Source of the DNA: Paenibacillus sp. 1781tsa1
GTDB lineage: Bacteria; Bacillota; Bacilli; Paenibacillales; Paenibacillaceae
DNA length: 64,000 bases
NCBI RefSeq assembly: GCF_024159265.1
Contig: NZ_JAMYWY010000001.1
Coordinates: 868,001 to 932,000, forward strand
Reading direction: 5' to 3'
The notes below the pieces were generated by a model that was not told the DNA's origin, did not search any database, and was given only the letters and a program-made list of their open reading frames with translations. Below, in pieces: positions 7,983 through 16,459 of this stretch. The first letter of the stretch is position 1. Each line of letters begins with the position of its first letter. The position numbers were made by a program, and so were the translations under genes.

Positions 7983-9341
7983 ATGCAAATAGACGAACGA
8001 TTGCATATTCCATACGTCGCGGTGTATTACGAAGACGGAAACTATGTCGTACATAACGTTCAACTCAACTGTTGGGTTGTGTATTCACCAAGCGAATATG
8101 AGATTGCATCCGAATTGATATATGGTGGCAAGACCGTTTCTGAATTAATGGATTCGGGTGTGAACGCTCAAGATGTGAAGCGGATCGCACGAAAGATGCT
8201 GATGTATCGTGTGGCTTATCAAGGGGAGAAACCTGAAGAATACAACGTTCTGGATACGTTGCAGAAGCAGGGAATGGGCAAAGTTGCACCTACCGCCATC
8301 TATTTTGTAACGACATACAAATGTAATCTAAGTTGCATTTATTGTTATGCGGATAGCAGCCCGGAGCGTTCGATGAATGGAGATATGAACACCGAAGAAG
8401 CCAAGGATATGATCAGACAGATCAAAGATCTGGGAACCAGTACGATCGTGTTTACAGGCGGGGAGGCTTTTATCCGCAAGGATATTATGGAGCTCATGAC
8501 TTATAGCAAGGAAGTTGGACTTCGTGTGAACGTCATCAGTAACGGAACATTGATTAACAGCCGTGAAAAAGTTAATGAAATTGCCAAGGTGATTGATTTG
8601 TTCACGATCAGTTTTGATTCTTTGGACAAAGAGGAGCATGAAGCGAACCGAGGTAAAAACACCTGGGATCGGGCGCGTAAGGCCATCGACCTTCTCCTTG
8701 AAGCTGGAGTCAAACTGAAAATCAATCAAACGGTGACTAAGCACAACCGGGATTCCATTGATCCTTTACTGGAGTTCGCCACCGAACGGTCCATTCGCTT
8801 GAATATTGTGCCTCTTGCGACTTTGGGTCGCGGGGACGAACGTATGCAAGGGCTCAGTTTTGCTGAACGCCGCCGTATATCCGACCGTATGCTGGATATT
8901 GAAATGGATGATGCCCATGAAGATTGTCATGCCTTAAATGTGAAGCAATATGAACGTAGAAGACATTGTGGCCATGGTACGAGTGAGTTTTCTATTGATG
9001 CCAAGGGCAATGTGTTCCCTTGCAAATTGATGCACTCCCCGATGTTTCACGCCGGATCGATTCGAGAGAAATCGCTCAGGGAAATATGGGAGACTTCCGA
9101 GGTGTTCGAGCGTTCGCGTAACAGAACGGTTCACACGTTGCCAGAGTGCATGAAGTGCACATTCCGTGAATCTTGTGGTGGCGGCTGTCGTGCTTTCCAT
9201 TGGGGAGCAACAGGCGATGCGGATGGAACCTTCTCACAAGATTGCTCAGGCATCCGGCGCGGAATTCGCAGAAAAATGGTCGCTTATTTCAAACTGACAG
9301 GAGGTAAAACGAATGAACCCGTGGTTTCAAATAGCCGATGA
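7983..9341 (+). CDS. Radical SAM/SPASM peptide maturase
   Basis: A 452-residue iron-sulfur enzyme. The SAM-binding cluster motif CNLSCIYC places three cysteines at 114, 118 and 121. The C-terminus holds a complete seven-cysteine SPASM domain: C-x12-G-x4-C, then C-x2-C-x5-C-x3-C, then a last Cys, giving two auxiliary 4Fe-4S clusters. FTGGEAF is the GGE motif. The first ~90 residues (VAVYYEDGNYVVHNV...) look like a PqqD-type recognition fold. Such enzymes make thioether or C-C crosslinks in peptides, and the 39-residue peptide just upstream is the obvious substrate. The start is ATG 7983, since GGAGG at 7971-7975 is spaced seven bases from it; TTG at 7977 is too close. The 3' end overlaps the next gene by 29 bases. 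Confidence 0.92.
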   Translation: MQIDERLHIPYVAVYYEDGNYVVHNVQLNCWVVYSPSEYEIASELIYGGKTVSELMDSGVNAQDVKRIARKMLMYRVAYQGEKPEEYNVLDTLQKQGMGKVAPTAIYFVTTYKCNLSCIYCYADSSPERSMNGDMNTEEAKDMIRQIKDLGTSTIVFTGGEAFIRKDIMELMTYSKEVGLRVNVISNGTLINSREKVNEIAKVIDLFTISFDSLDKEEHEANRGKNTWDRARKAIDLLLEAGVKLKINQTVTKHNRDSIDPLLEFATERSIRLNIVPLATLGRGDERMQGLSFAERRRISDRMLDIEMDDAHEDCHALNVKQYERRRHCGHGTSEFSIDAKGNVFPCKLMHSPMFHAGSIREKSLREIWETSEVFERSRNRTVHTLPECMKCTFRESCGGGCRAFHWGATGDADGTFSQDCSGIRRGIRRKMVAYFKLTGGKTNEPVVSNSR

Positions 9342-9609
9342 CGTGTTTTTCGATGAAAATATTGAAGGGGTGTTCATTCTTTCAGATTCTGGAGAAGTAT
9401 ACGTCCTGGAGGATGATGTTAGTAAAGCCGTTTGGAACATGCTTGCGGATTCACCACAATCCCTTGATGAGATGTGCCAGCATACCAAGCAAAAATTCAA
9501 TATCGGTGATGATGACCATGTCGAAGACGATATCCGGGATTTCGTAACGGCATTATCCAAAATAGGAGTTCTGAAAGAATGCATGGTACCCGCAGACAGG
9601 ATTTCCTGA
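9313..9609 (+). CDS. PqqD-like RiPP recognition element protein
   Basis: A 98-residue PqqD-family protein: a beta-rich N-terminal half (VFFDENIEGVFILSDSGEVY) followed by helices (VSKAVWNMLADSPQSLDEM and the C-terminal VEDDIRDFVTALSKIGVL). Such proteins bind the leader of a RiPP precursor and present it to the maturase. AGGAGGT lies seven bases before the ATG, within the end of the radical SAM gene. The 29-base overlap with that gene implies coupled translation and partnership. The 3' end overlaps the next gene by 31 bases. Confidence 0.88.
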   Translation: MNPWFQIADDVFFDENIEGVFILSDSGEVYVLEDDVSKAVWNMLADSPQSLDEMCQHTKQKFNIGDDDHVEDDIRDFVTALSKIGVLKECMVPADRIS

Positions 9610-10319
9610 TCCGTGCATTGCAGCACGGGAAGCCGATCTCCATATTGATCGAAGGTAACTGTATGCATCCCTTGCTTGTTCACGGACAGCGCATCTCTGT
9701 CTATCCCCCGGGCGAATTAAACGAAGGTGACGTGGTGTTGGTTCGTGATCCGGTGAACCGAATTTTGGCTCATCGCATCCTTAGTCTGGAGCATGATTAT
9801 GTGATTACTGCAGGTGACCGCAATCACATATCGGATACTCCCTTACACCGATGTGATGTTTTGGGTAAACTCGATATCCCGGAAGATCAGCAGCCATACC
9901 AAAATCCGCTGAATTCACGCTTGCCATCCTCTCAATTAAAAGTGGTGGTACATCCTAATGCACTTGATATAACAACCAGAGAAGTTCTATCTCATGCTTT
10001 TGCTGTGGATATTGTCATCGAAGAAAATCCGGTCAATCTCCTGATGAGCTTGCGGGAGAAGGGATGGACATCTATTGCTATTCATGCCGGTGCGAGAGAG
10101 CATCTGTCTGATCTGCCGCATACTGCAGACAAGTTGGTCGTTTTTGTTGGCTACGATGTCGGCAGAGAAGCGGATGCACCTAATGGCATCATTGGTTTGA
10201 GTGATGCGAGTTTCGTGGCAAGAACGGCAGTCAGGTATTGGGATGACTTGAATGCAGAAGTAAGTGTAGCGGCGATTATAGGTTTTCATATGAGGAGGAC
10301 AACATTATGTCATGGGTAA
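9579..10319 (+). CDS. S24/S26 (SipW)-like peptidase with Cys in place of Ser
   Basis: A 246-residue protein whose first ~100 residues follow the signal peptidase S26 pattern: EGNCMHPLL where the family has G-x-SM-x-P, then EGDVVLVRD, then ILAHRIL, then ITAGDRN. His65 in AHR fits the SipW/ER-type peptidases, which use Ser-His instead of Ser-Lys. Here, however, the nucleophile position is Cys28. No membrane segment is visible, unlike true signal peptidases. The remaining ~140 residues (KVVVHPNALDITTREV...) are unrecognised. In this operon it could cut the precursor leader, or it could be a non-catalytic binding protein. The start overlaps the PqqD-like gene, with AGGAG upstream. The fold is fairly sure, activity uncertain. 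Confidence 0.75.
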   Translation: MHGTRRQDFLIRALQHGKPISILIEGNCMHPLLVHGQRISVYPPGELNEGDVVLVRDPVNRILAHRILSLEHDYVITAGDRNHISDTPLHRCDVLGKLDIPEDQQPYQNPLNSRLPSSQLKVVVHPNALDITTREVLSHAFAVDIVIEENPVNLLMSLREKGWTSIAIHAGAREHLSDLPHTADKLVVFVGYDVGREADAPNGIIGLSDASFVARTAVRYWDDLNAEVSVAAIIGFHMRRTTLCHG

Positions 10320-10549
10320 TCACCGCCACATGCGCAGATGAGCGTCTGGCTAAATGTCTTGTGGCTTGTCCCGAGGAAGCGATCCAGACCTCTCCGGATG
10401 CCAAACAATATTATATTAATCCATCCATCTGTACCGATTGTGGCCTCTGCGATCTGGCCTGCCCTGTGGCAGCAATTTTCCCTGAGAGTGCAGTGCCAAA
10501 GCAGTGGAAACACAGTATCGAGGAGAACCGTTTGTTTTTTCTCACTTAG
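10307..10549 (+). CDS. 7-Fe-type ferredoxin
   Basis: An 80-residue ferredoxin with seven cysteines spaced as C9-x7-C17-x3-C21-P and C42-x2-C45-x2-C48-x3-C52-P. This is the pattern of ferredoxins carrying one 3Fe-4S and one 4Fe-4S cluster, as in Azotobacter FdI. It overlaps the S26-like gene by 13 bases and has GAGGAGG nine bases before its ATG, so it is an integral part of the operon. The likely job is to pass electrons to the radical SAM enzyme, for cleavage of SAM and for cluster turnover. A general housekeeping role is less likely given the tight linkage. Confidence 0.88.
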   Translation: MSWVITATCADERLAKCLVACPEEAIQTSPDAKQYYINPSICTDCGLCDLACPVAAIFPESAVPKQWKHSIEENRLFFLT

Positions 10550-10564
10550 TCATAACTTGCATGT

Positions 10565-10596
10565 GTCAGCGCAAGCGGGATGATACTTGCGTTGAC
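10565..10596 (+). other. Intra-operon hairpin after the ferredoxin
   Basis: GTCAGCGCAAG (10565-10575) pairs with CTTGCGTTGAC (10586-10596), eleven pairs with one G-U. No T run follows, so it is not a classical terminator. It sits in the only real gap (79 bases) between the maturation genes and the downstream half of the cluster and could mark an RNA-processing or stability point. Confidence 0.45.
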
Positions 10597-10628
10597 ATGT
10601 AGTATCAGACTGGAAGGGAAGTCGGAAT

Positions 10629-11921
10629 GTGATGCCGACACTTCATGTACGGGTTGGGAGATATCCACTGTTATCAGAACTTTGCAGAGCGATTAACGAG
10701 TTAAGGCAAGATCGATTATGGATTGTTCCAGAGGAACGAAATTATCCGCCAGCGCTGTTAAATCTAATCCGTAATCGGGGACTTCGTTCGAACGTTTATC
10801 GACACTGGGGCAGTTTGTTCCTGAGAGATATGCTGGCTGTAGAGAATGGGCCGGAAGTGAAATTGTTGAAACGAATATTAAGTGCATCTGTCGAAAGTAG
10901 GGATTATAACGTTGTAGCTGAATATGAAAATCATTTGGCTACCCAATGTGAAGCCATTAAGGAATATATCGCCCCTCTGATCCAAAATTACAACATTGCC
11001 GAAGTCGTAGAGCTGAAGCTTTACCCTCTATCAACTATGCCGCCTCCGCAGATTGGACGATTCGGGGCCAGCCTTAGCAAAGCGATGTCTACATCCGTAC
11101 ATTTGGCTTTTGGTGCACCGCCGCTTCATCTATGGAATCAGTTTAATTTGACCGAGTCCTTTTTCGCCAGAGGTGGCATTCATTATCTCGTCAAAGAGTG
11201 GCTGGATGCACATGCTGGTGAATACGGTGAAATAAAGGAAGGATTGAAGCCACACCTGATCAACTTGGTATCCGTAGTCATTCTTACTGAAGTTGATCAT
11301 TTTTTCAGTACCAATTTGGATTTTGTATTTCATGAAGAAGATCGATTGATCTATCGCTGGGCACTTTCGCAATATTCCGGTAAAGTCGGTTTTGGCGACC
11401 ATCTGATTCAATATATAGATCATCTCAATACCAACTGGCCACCACCAAATCTGGAAGAGACCAAGCAAGAAATACCTTCAACGGTCGTGCATACCATCCA
11501 AATGAAGTCCCGAGTCTCCATTCAGGACCCGTTCGCGCTTCTGGCGAGTACCCGGTGGATTGGAGACTATTATGATATCGTCGATTCAGATATGGAGAAC
11601 GGACGAAGCGAAGTGACGCCATTTCTGGTTTTACCGTGGAATTCCGTCAAAGCCGAAGAAATCTGTTCCCGGCACCGTATGCGGAAAAGTCACGATGGTG
11701 CTGTTTTGGACTATGAGCATATGACAGGTCTGGAACAATTCGATACCACGAAGACGCTATGTCTGCTCATCGATGTGGAGCTTGGCGAATCATGGAGATT
11801 TGTCATGTTGTGTCCCTCTGCCCGCTCTGATACGGGCTATTTCATAGAGACATCTGATTTATCACAGATTCATACACCGATCGCTTTCGTAGATTCTGCC
11901 TCGGGAAGGAGAATATTATGA
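10629..11921 (+). CDS. Unrecognised 430-residue RiPP-cluster protein
   Basis: I do not recognise this protein. It is about 430 residues, soluble by appearance, without signal peptide, membrane segment or cysteine motif. The middle is helical, with ALLNLIRNRGLRSNVYRHW early and LKPHLINLVSVVILTEVDHFF around residue 220. The C-terminal third looks beta-rich (KTLCLLIDVELGESWRFVML). GTG 10629 (or ATG 10632) follows GGAAGGG. Its stop overlaps the start of the first ABC exporter (ATGA), so it is co-translated with export genes. It could be a further tailoring enzyme, a scaffold or an immunity factor. There is no direct evidence for any of these. Confidence 0.7.
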   Translation: MMPTLHVRVGRYPLLSELCRAINELRQDRLWIVPEERNYPPALLNLIRNRGLRSNVYRHWGSLFLRDMLAVENGPEVKLLKRILSASVESRDYNVVAEYENHLATQCEAIKEYIAPLIQNYNIAEVVELKLYPLSTMPPPQIGRFGASLSKAMSTSVHLAFGAPPLHLWNQFNLTESFFARGGIHYLVKEWLDAHAGEYGEIKEGLKPHLINLVSVVILTEVDHFFSTNLDFVFHEEDRLIYRWALSQYSGKVGFGDHLIQYIDHLNTNWPPPNLEETKQEIPSTVVHTIQMKSRVSIQDPFALLASTRWIGDYYDIVDSDMENGRSEVTPFLVLPWNSVKAEEICSRHRMRKSHDGAVLDYEHMTGLEQFDTTKTLCLLIDVELGESWRFVMLCPSARSDTGYFIETSDLSQIHTPIAFVDSASGRRIL

Positions 11922-13684
11922 GCCGTATACACGCCGGATTTGTCCAAATATGGATGATTATCCGGGCTGGGGATCGGGCCATCTGGATTTTACTATCCCT
12001 TATTCTAGCTCTCGGGGTATGGCCTGGTTTTATGATATGGGCGATCAAGCATTCAGTTAACCAATTGGCTAATGGTGACCGCAACGCTTCATTAGCTTAC
12101 ATAGGAATTATTGCAGGGGCAGGCACGGTTGCGATTCTGCTGAACGTTGTACAGCCCTATTTTTTGAGAAGAGTGAAAGATCATGTCTATCATAATTTGT
12201 CTACTCGTTTGTTCGATAACGTGAATCGCAGAACAGAAAATGACATGCTGCTTGCAGCAACTCGAAATCGGATTTCGAGCACATCGGAATCGGTCAGTTC
12301 CATCTATCATGGAGGACTGGATGGTTTATCCGCATTGCTTCAGGTCATCGTGACGGGATTTTCCTTGACCTGGATTTTGTTGGAGGTTGCCTGGTGGGCT
12401 CCCATTCTGATCCTGGGTGGAACAGCACTAAATGTGTTTTTGATGAAAAAAGCTGCCGTGTCGGAGTCTACCTTTCTTCAGGATATCTCGGAAATATCAA
12501 GGCTTGAAGGTACGTTTCTGGATATGCTAACGACGTTCAAATCCGCCAAAGAAATGCGTGTTTATGGGATAGCAGGCTGGATAAAGGGAAAGTGGCGGAC
12601 AGAGGAAAACCGGATTGCACAATTATCGATGAAGCAAACAATCCGGGCAGGTTGTTACAGGCTGATGGGTCAACTTGGCAGCGGTGTAGTCACATCAGTT
12701 GTATTGCTCGTGGGATTATGGAAACTATGGCGAGGTACCCTGAATCCCGGAGAAGTTGCGGCGTTACTCATTGGCGGTCTGCATCTTGAACAACTGCTCA
12801 GCATGGTCCTGAGTCAGGGTAAGCACTGGCTTGGTCGAAAGATGTTTTTGGCCGAACTAATGGAGCAGCCACAAGATCAACAGGCCAAGACAGAAGCAGA
12901 TATGTCCATCCATAATGAAGAGCTTGCGATATCTTCCCATGCGTTATCTGTTCGCCAGTTAATGTTCAGTTATGACGGGAATCGCAATGTATTAAATAAC
13001 ATTACGTTTGATATTCCCCGCGGGGCCAAAGTTGCCATCGTAGGTGCTAACGGTTCCGGCAAGAGCACGTTGATGCTTATGCTTGCTGGGCTCTTGAAGC
13101 CGGACCATGGTTCAGTAGAGTCGGAGGCTGTAGGGGGTTATTGCCTGCAAGATTATGGACGTTATAAATTATCCGTTGCAGAGAATGTCTATCTGGGCGA
13201 TATTAACCGCAAGGATCACACGGAAGGCATTGCCGAAGCGCTACAACTGACCAATGCCCATTTTGTAGATAAGTTACCCCAAGGAAAGCAAACAGAGCTA
13301 TGGCCAGAAGTCGGTGGATCGGATCTGTCGGAGGGGCAGTGGCAGAGGTTAGCATTAGCAAGAAGCATGTTCAGAGCGATCTACCGTGTTGGATCTGTCG
13401 TTATTATGGATGAACCAACGTCGAAATTGGACCCTTCCAATGAATTAAGCATTCTGGAATCCATTACTAACAGACTACAGGGCTATACGGTGTTATTTGT
13501 CGTTCACCGTCTGGTGGGCTGCGTTTTTGCCGATACGGTTCTCATGCTGGATCAGGGCGAGATTAGGGATTACGGAACTCATGAGCAATTATTGGAGACC
13601 TGTGAGCCTTATCAAGCGATGTGGAAAGCTTCTTCCTCTTTTATGGAAGCACCGAAGGAAGAGGGAGAAGGGGGCGTTGCCTAA
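11918..13684 (+). CDS. ABC exporter half-transporter 1
   Basis: A 588-residue fused permease-ATPase of the exporter class: about six membrane segments in residues 1-320, then a nucleotide-binding domain with Walker A GANGSGKST near residue 376, signature LSEGQWQRLALARS near 470, Walker B VVIMDEPTS near 497 and H-loop VVHRL. There is no C39 peptidase domain at the N-terminus, so leader removal must be done elsewhere. It overlaps the preceding gene (ATGA) and the next exporter gene (TAATG). It probably pairs with that exporter as a heterodimer to secrete the mature peptide, or to move a glycan precursor. Confidence 0.9.
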   Translation: MSRIHAGFVQIWMIIRAGDRAIWILLSLILALGVWPGFMIWAIKHSVNQLANGDRNASLAYIGIIAGAGTVAILLNVVQPYFLRRVKDHVYHNLSTRLFDNVNRRTENDMLLAATRNRISSTSESVSSIYHGGLDGLSALLQVIVTGFSLTWILLEVAWWAPILILGGTALNVFLMKKAAVSESTFLQDISEISRLEGTFLDMLTTFKSAKEMRVYGIAGWIKGKWRTEENRIAQLSMKQTIRAGCYRLMGQLGSGVVTSVVLLVGLWKLWRGTLNPGEVAALLIGGLHLEQLLSMVLSQGKHWLGRKMFLAELMEQPQDQQAKTEADMSIHNEELAISSHALSVRQLMFSYDGNRNVLNNITFDIPRGAKVAIVGANGSGKSTLMLMLAGLLKPDHGSVESEAVGGYCLQDYGRYKLSVAENVYLGDINRKDHTEGIAEALQLTNAHFVDKLPQGKQTELWPEVGGSDLSEGQWQRLALARSMFRAIYRVGSVVIMDEPTSKLDPSNELSILESITNRLQGYTVLFVVHRLVGCVFADTVLMLDQGEIRDYGTHEQLLETCEPYQAMWKASSSFMEAPKEEGEGGVA

Positions 13685-15393
13685 TGTGGCTGATTCGAGT
13701 CAAAAACAAACGAAAGATCATTCCATGGTTTTTGTTCGCTTTGTCCGTGACGTTCTTGACTGGTATATTGCCTGCACTGCGAATATTCCTGTTTGGATAT
13801 GCGGTCCAGCAGGTTATTTCCGGTGTTAATGTTGAGCGGATGATCATGCTGATGGCCTGGTTTGCGGCTGCAACTATTGGAGAAAAGGTCATGGACTCGT
13901 TGTATGGGGTAGCGTTGGAGGGGCTGCGTATTCATATAGGGCGGTCGGCGAAAGATTTATATGTTGATCGATATAACGAAGTGCCATATCAAAAGCTCTT
14001 GAATCCATCGTTCTCCGAATCGGCTGAGAAGGCGGCGAACGGTTTGGACCGGGGGCACCGAATCCTTACATTAGGCCTGGATGTACTCAGTGCAGGAGTC
14101 ATGCTGATCAGTTTGGGCACAGCTTTATGGTTTGTCACAAAGATCGGATGTGTGGTGATGATTGTGACGTTTGCCTTTGTTGTGTTCAAACAATACAAAC
14201 TCGGCCGGCAGATGTTTAACGTCGAGAATCAGCTATCAGGTCAGCGTATCCGTGAAAATTATTACCGAAGTACAATCATGGATGTTCAACTGGGTAAAGA
14301 ACGCAAGTTGTTTGGGTATTCGCCTTATATCGTGAACCTCTGGAGGAATACATTTACTGAAATTAGCAAGACCAACCAATCCTTTCTTCTGACATCCCAA
14401 AAAACAACTGGACTGATGCAGATTGGTCAGCTTCTTCTCATCTCTGTAGCTTACATGGTATCGATTCTGACAGCCAGTTCCTCCATCGGCGGTTTGATTA
14501 TTGCTTTTCAACTCATTGATGAATTGCTTGGCAAGGCCAATGCTTTTGTACTTGAGCTTCGATTGTTTACCAGTGAACTGCTCGTTGCATCCAACCTCAC
14601 CCGGTTTCTGTCAACCGATGTTCCAGACAATGCCGAAGCTTCATCACAGGAAGCGGACAGGGAAATTATATTATCGGGAGTCAGCTTCACCTATCCAAAT
14701 AGCGACAAACCTGTGCTTACCGAAGTGAGCATGCATTTCCGAACAGGTGAACTTGTCGGGTTGGTGGGTGAGAACGGAGCAGGGAAAACAACGCTGTGTA
14801 ATATTATATGCGGCCTGCTTGAGCCGGAGGAAGGCGAAGTGTGGGTAGACGGGGAGCCGAGCTTGAGTACTAGCAGGTTGCAATCGGTCGCCGTTGCTTA
14901 TGCTGATTTCGCCAGATTTCCGTTGACTGCTCAGCAGAACATCGGGCTGCATCGTGATTGGAGCGATACTGCACAGCTGCTTGTACAAGACATCATCGAG
15001 CAAAGTGGAGACAAACGGCTGGGTGCGGGATATTCAGACGGAACCGAACTTTCAGGAGGGCAGTGGCAGCGTGTGGCGGTTGCCCGGGCGATGGCGAATA
15101 CCAAAACCATGCTGGTACTGGATGAACCTACGGCTGCAATGGACCCGATGATAGAGGAAAGTGTCGTCAGAAGCATTAAACAATTTGTGGCTCAGGGAAA
15201 AGCGACTCTGCTGATTGCACACCGGGTCAGCACAGTCATGCACTGTGACAAGGTCTATGTCATGGCTAACGGACAGATTGTCCAGGAAGGAGCCCCCTTG
15301 CAATTACTGGAGGAGGATGGCGTATTTCGTGAAATGTACGGAGCGCAGGTTGCTTTGTTACGCAAGCAGGGGAGTGTGGCATCCGTCGGGTGA
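13684..15393 (+). CDS. ABC exporter half-transporter 2
   Basis: A 569-residue permease-ATPase. Membrane segments fill the first ~300 residues. The ATPase has Walker A GENGAGKTT near residue 362, signature LSGGQWQRVAVARA near 455, Walker B MLVLDEPTA near 479 and H-loop IAHRV. The ATG shares an A with the stop of the upstream exporter (TAATG), indicating translational coupling and a heterodimer. An in-frame codon 21 residues earlier lies inside that gene and has no separate site. Both subunits keep the catalytic glutamate and a proper signature, so neither looks degenerate. The substrate is inferred from the neighbours only. Confidence 0.9.
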   Translation: MWLIRVKNKRKIIPWFLFALSVTFLTGILPALRIFLFGYAVQQVISGVNVERMIMLMAWFAAATIGEKVMDSLYGVALEGLRIHIGRSAKDLYVDRYNEVPYQKLLNPSFSESAEKAANGLDRGHRILTLGLDVLSAGVMLISLGTALWFVTKIGCVVMIVTFAFVVFKQYKLGRQMFNVENQLSGQRIRENYYRSTIMDVQLGKERKLFGYSPYIVNLWRNTFTEISKTNQSFLLTSQKTTGLMQIGQLLLISVAYMVSILTASSSIGGLIIAFQLIDELLGKANAFVLELRLFTSELLVASNLTRFLSTDVPDNAEASSQEADREIILSGVSFTYPNSDKPVLTEVSMHFRTGELVGLVGENGAGKTTLCNIICGLLEPEEGEVWVDGEPSLSTSRLQSVAVAYADFARFPLTAQQNIGLHRDWSDTAQLLVQDIIEQSGDKRLGAGYSDGTELSGGQWQRVAVARAMANTKTMLVLDEPTAAMDPMIEESVVRSIKQFVAQGKATLLIAHRVSTVMHCDKVYVMANGQIVQEGAPLQLLEEDGVFREMYGAQVALLRKQGSVASVG

Positions 15394-15415
15394 AGCCCGG
15401 AAAGGGGAAGTACCT

Positions 15416-16459
15416 ATGAAAATATTAATCATATCGCGAGGGAACGGGTTCGGGCATGCGAAGCGGGATTTGCTTGTCGCCAAGCGACTTATGCAGTTAA
15501 ATCACGAGGTGATCATCGCATCCTATTCCTCCGGATTCCAATATTTACGATTGGTATATTCGGGTGATCTGATTGATTTGGAGCTGCCGTCAGCCGGTAG
15601 CAGTGCCGAGCGAATGTTCAAACTGCTGGACTTGATACGTCGCACACAACCGGACGGCATTGTTGTAGATGAGGAGCTGCTTGTACTTCCAATGGGAAGA
15701 AGTCTGGGAATTCCAACCTGTTTCATTACGAATTGGCTTGAAGATGAACAGGAAACGCTAGATTTTCTACAGATGGCTGATCGAATTGCTATTGTGGATA
15801 TACAGGAGCACTGGATGTTCCCGATACCAGTCTCCATTCAGGACAAAATCCGTTTTGTCGGCCCTGTGGTCGAAGTTCCGGCAGCGACCTGTACCAGGGA
15901 GAAAAAGATTGTCATTACGTCAGGCTCAGCGACCATTGTGGATGTTCCTTTTTTTACAAAAGTTATAGCGGCATTAAAGGATGAACAAGCTTATGTCAAG
16001 CTTGTGTACAGCGGAACTCTAACGAGATCATTGCAACGACTGGGCGATGAGTCAACACATTTTATAGCAGACCCGGGCTCCTTTATAGACGAAGTGAAAA
16101 GCAGCTCGCTTGTTGTGTGCCGGGGCGGGCATACGACATTATGGGAGCTCGCCTCACTAGGTGTTCCGGCCATTGCGATTCCTCGGAGAGAGGAAGTAAA
16201 CCCGAGCAATATCGTGTACGCCAAACAAATGGGGGAGAGAGGTTACATCCGGTGGCTTCAGGAAGCCGATATGGACTCCGACTTAATTGCTTCTTATGCC
16301 TATCAAATTCTGAGTGGTCAGGACCGGCTTCAAACCTATGCATACGATGGAACCGCAGTGGATCATTTGGTATCCTGTGTTCTTGAAACTTTTCACTCAA
16401 AAGTGAGAGGAGGTGTGGGGTATGGGAATGGGAGTTACGGTCATAATTCCTACATATAA
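15416..16459 (+). CDS. MurG/MGT-like GT-B glycosyltransferase
   Basis: A 347-residue GT-B fold enzyme. It begins MKILIISRGNGFGHAKRDL, the glycine-rich acceptor loop, and near residue 235-260 carries CRGGHTTLWELASLGVPAI, the nucleotide-sugar motif of GT1/GT28 enzymes such as MurG. AAAGGGGAAG precedes the ATG at 15416, so the open frame running back into the exporter gene is not used. It follows the exporter by 22 bases and overlaps the next glycosyltransferase by 38 bases. Within this cluster it is the candidate to glycosylate the modified peptide. An alternative is assembly of a cell-wall or lipid-linked glycan. Confidence 0.85.
   Translation: MKILIISRGNGFGHAKRDLLVAKRLMQLNHEVIIASYSSGFQYLRLVYSGDLIDLELPSAGSSAERMFKLLDLIRRTQPDGIVVDEELLVLPMGRSLGIPTCFITNWLEDEQETLDFLQMADRIAIVDIQEHWMFPIPVSIQDKIRFVGPVVEVPAATCTREKKIVITSGSATIVDVPFFTKVIAALKDEQAYVKLVYSGTLTRSLQRLGDESTHFIADPGSFIDEVKSSSLVVCRGGHTTLWELASLGVPAIAIPRREEVNPSNIVYAKQMGERGYIRWLQEADMDSDLIASYAYQILSGQDRLQTYAYDGTAVDHLVSCVLETFHSKVRGGVGYGNGSYGHNSYI

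Noticed and set aside
10592..10620. Internal promoter from TTGACA at 10592
   Set aside because: No acceptable -10 box lies 16-18 bases downstream, and the TTGACA is part of a hairpin arm.
11918..15393. Peptidase-containing (C39) bacteriocin exporter
   Set aside because: Both proteins begin directly with membrane segments and have no N-terminal cysteine protease domain.
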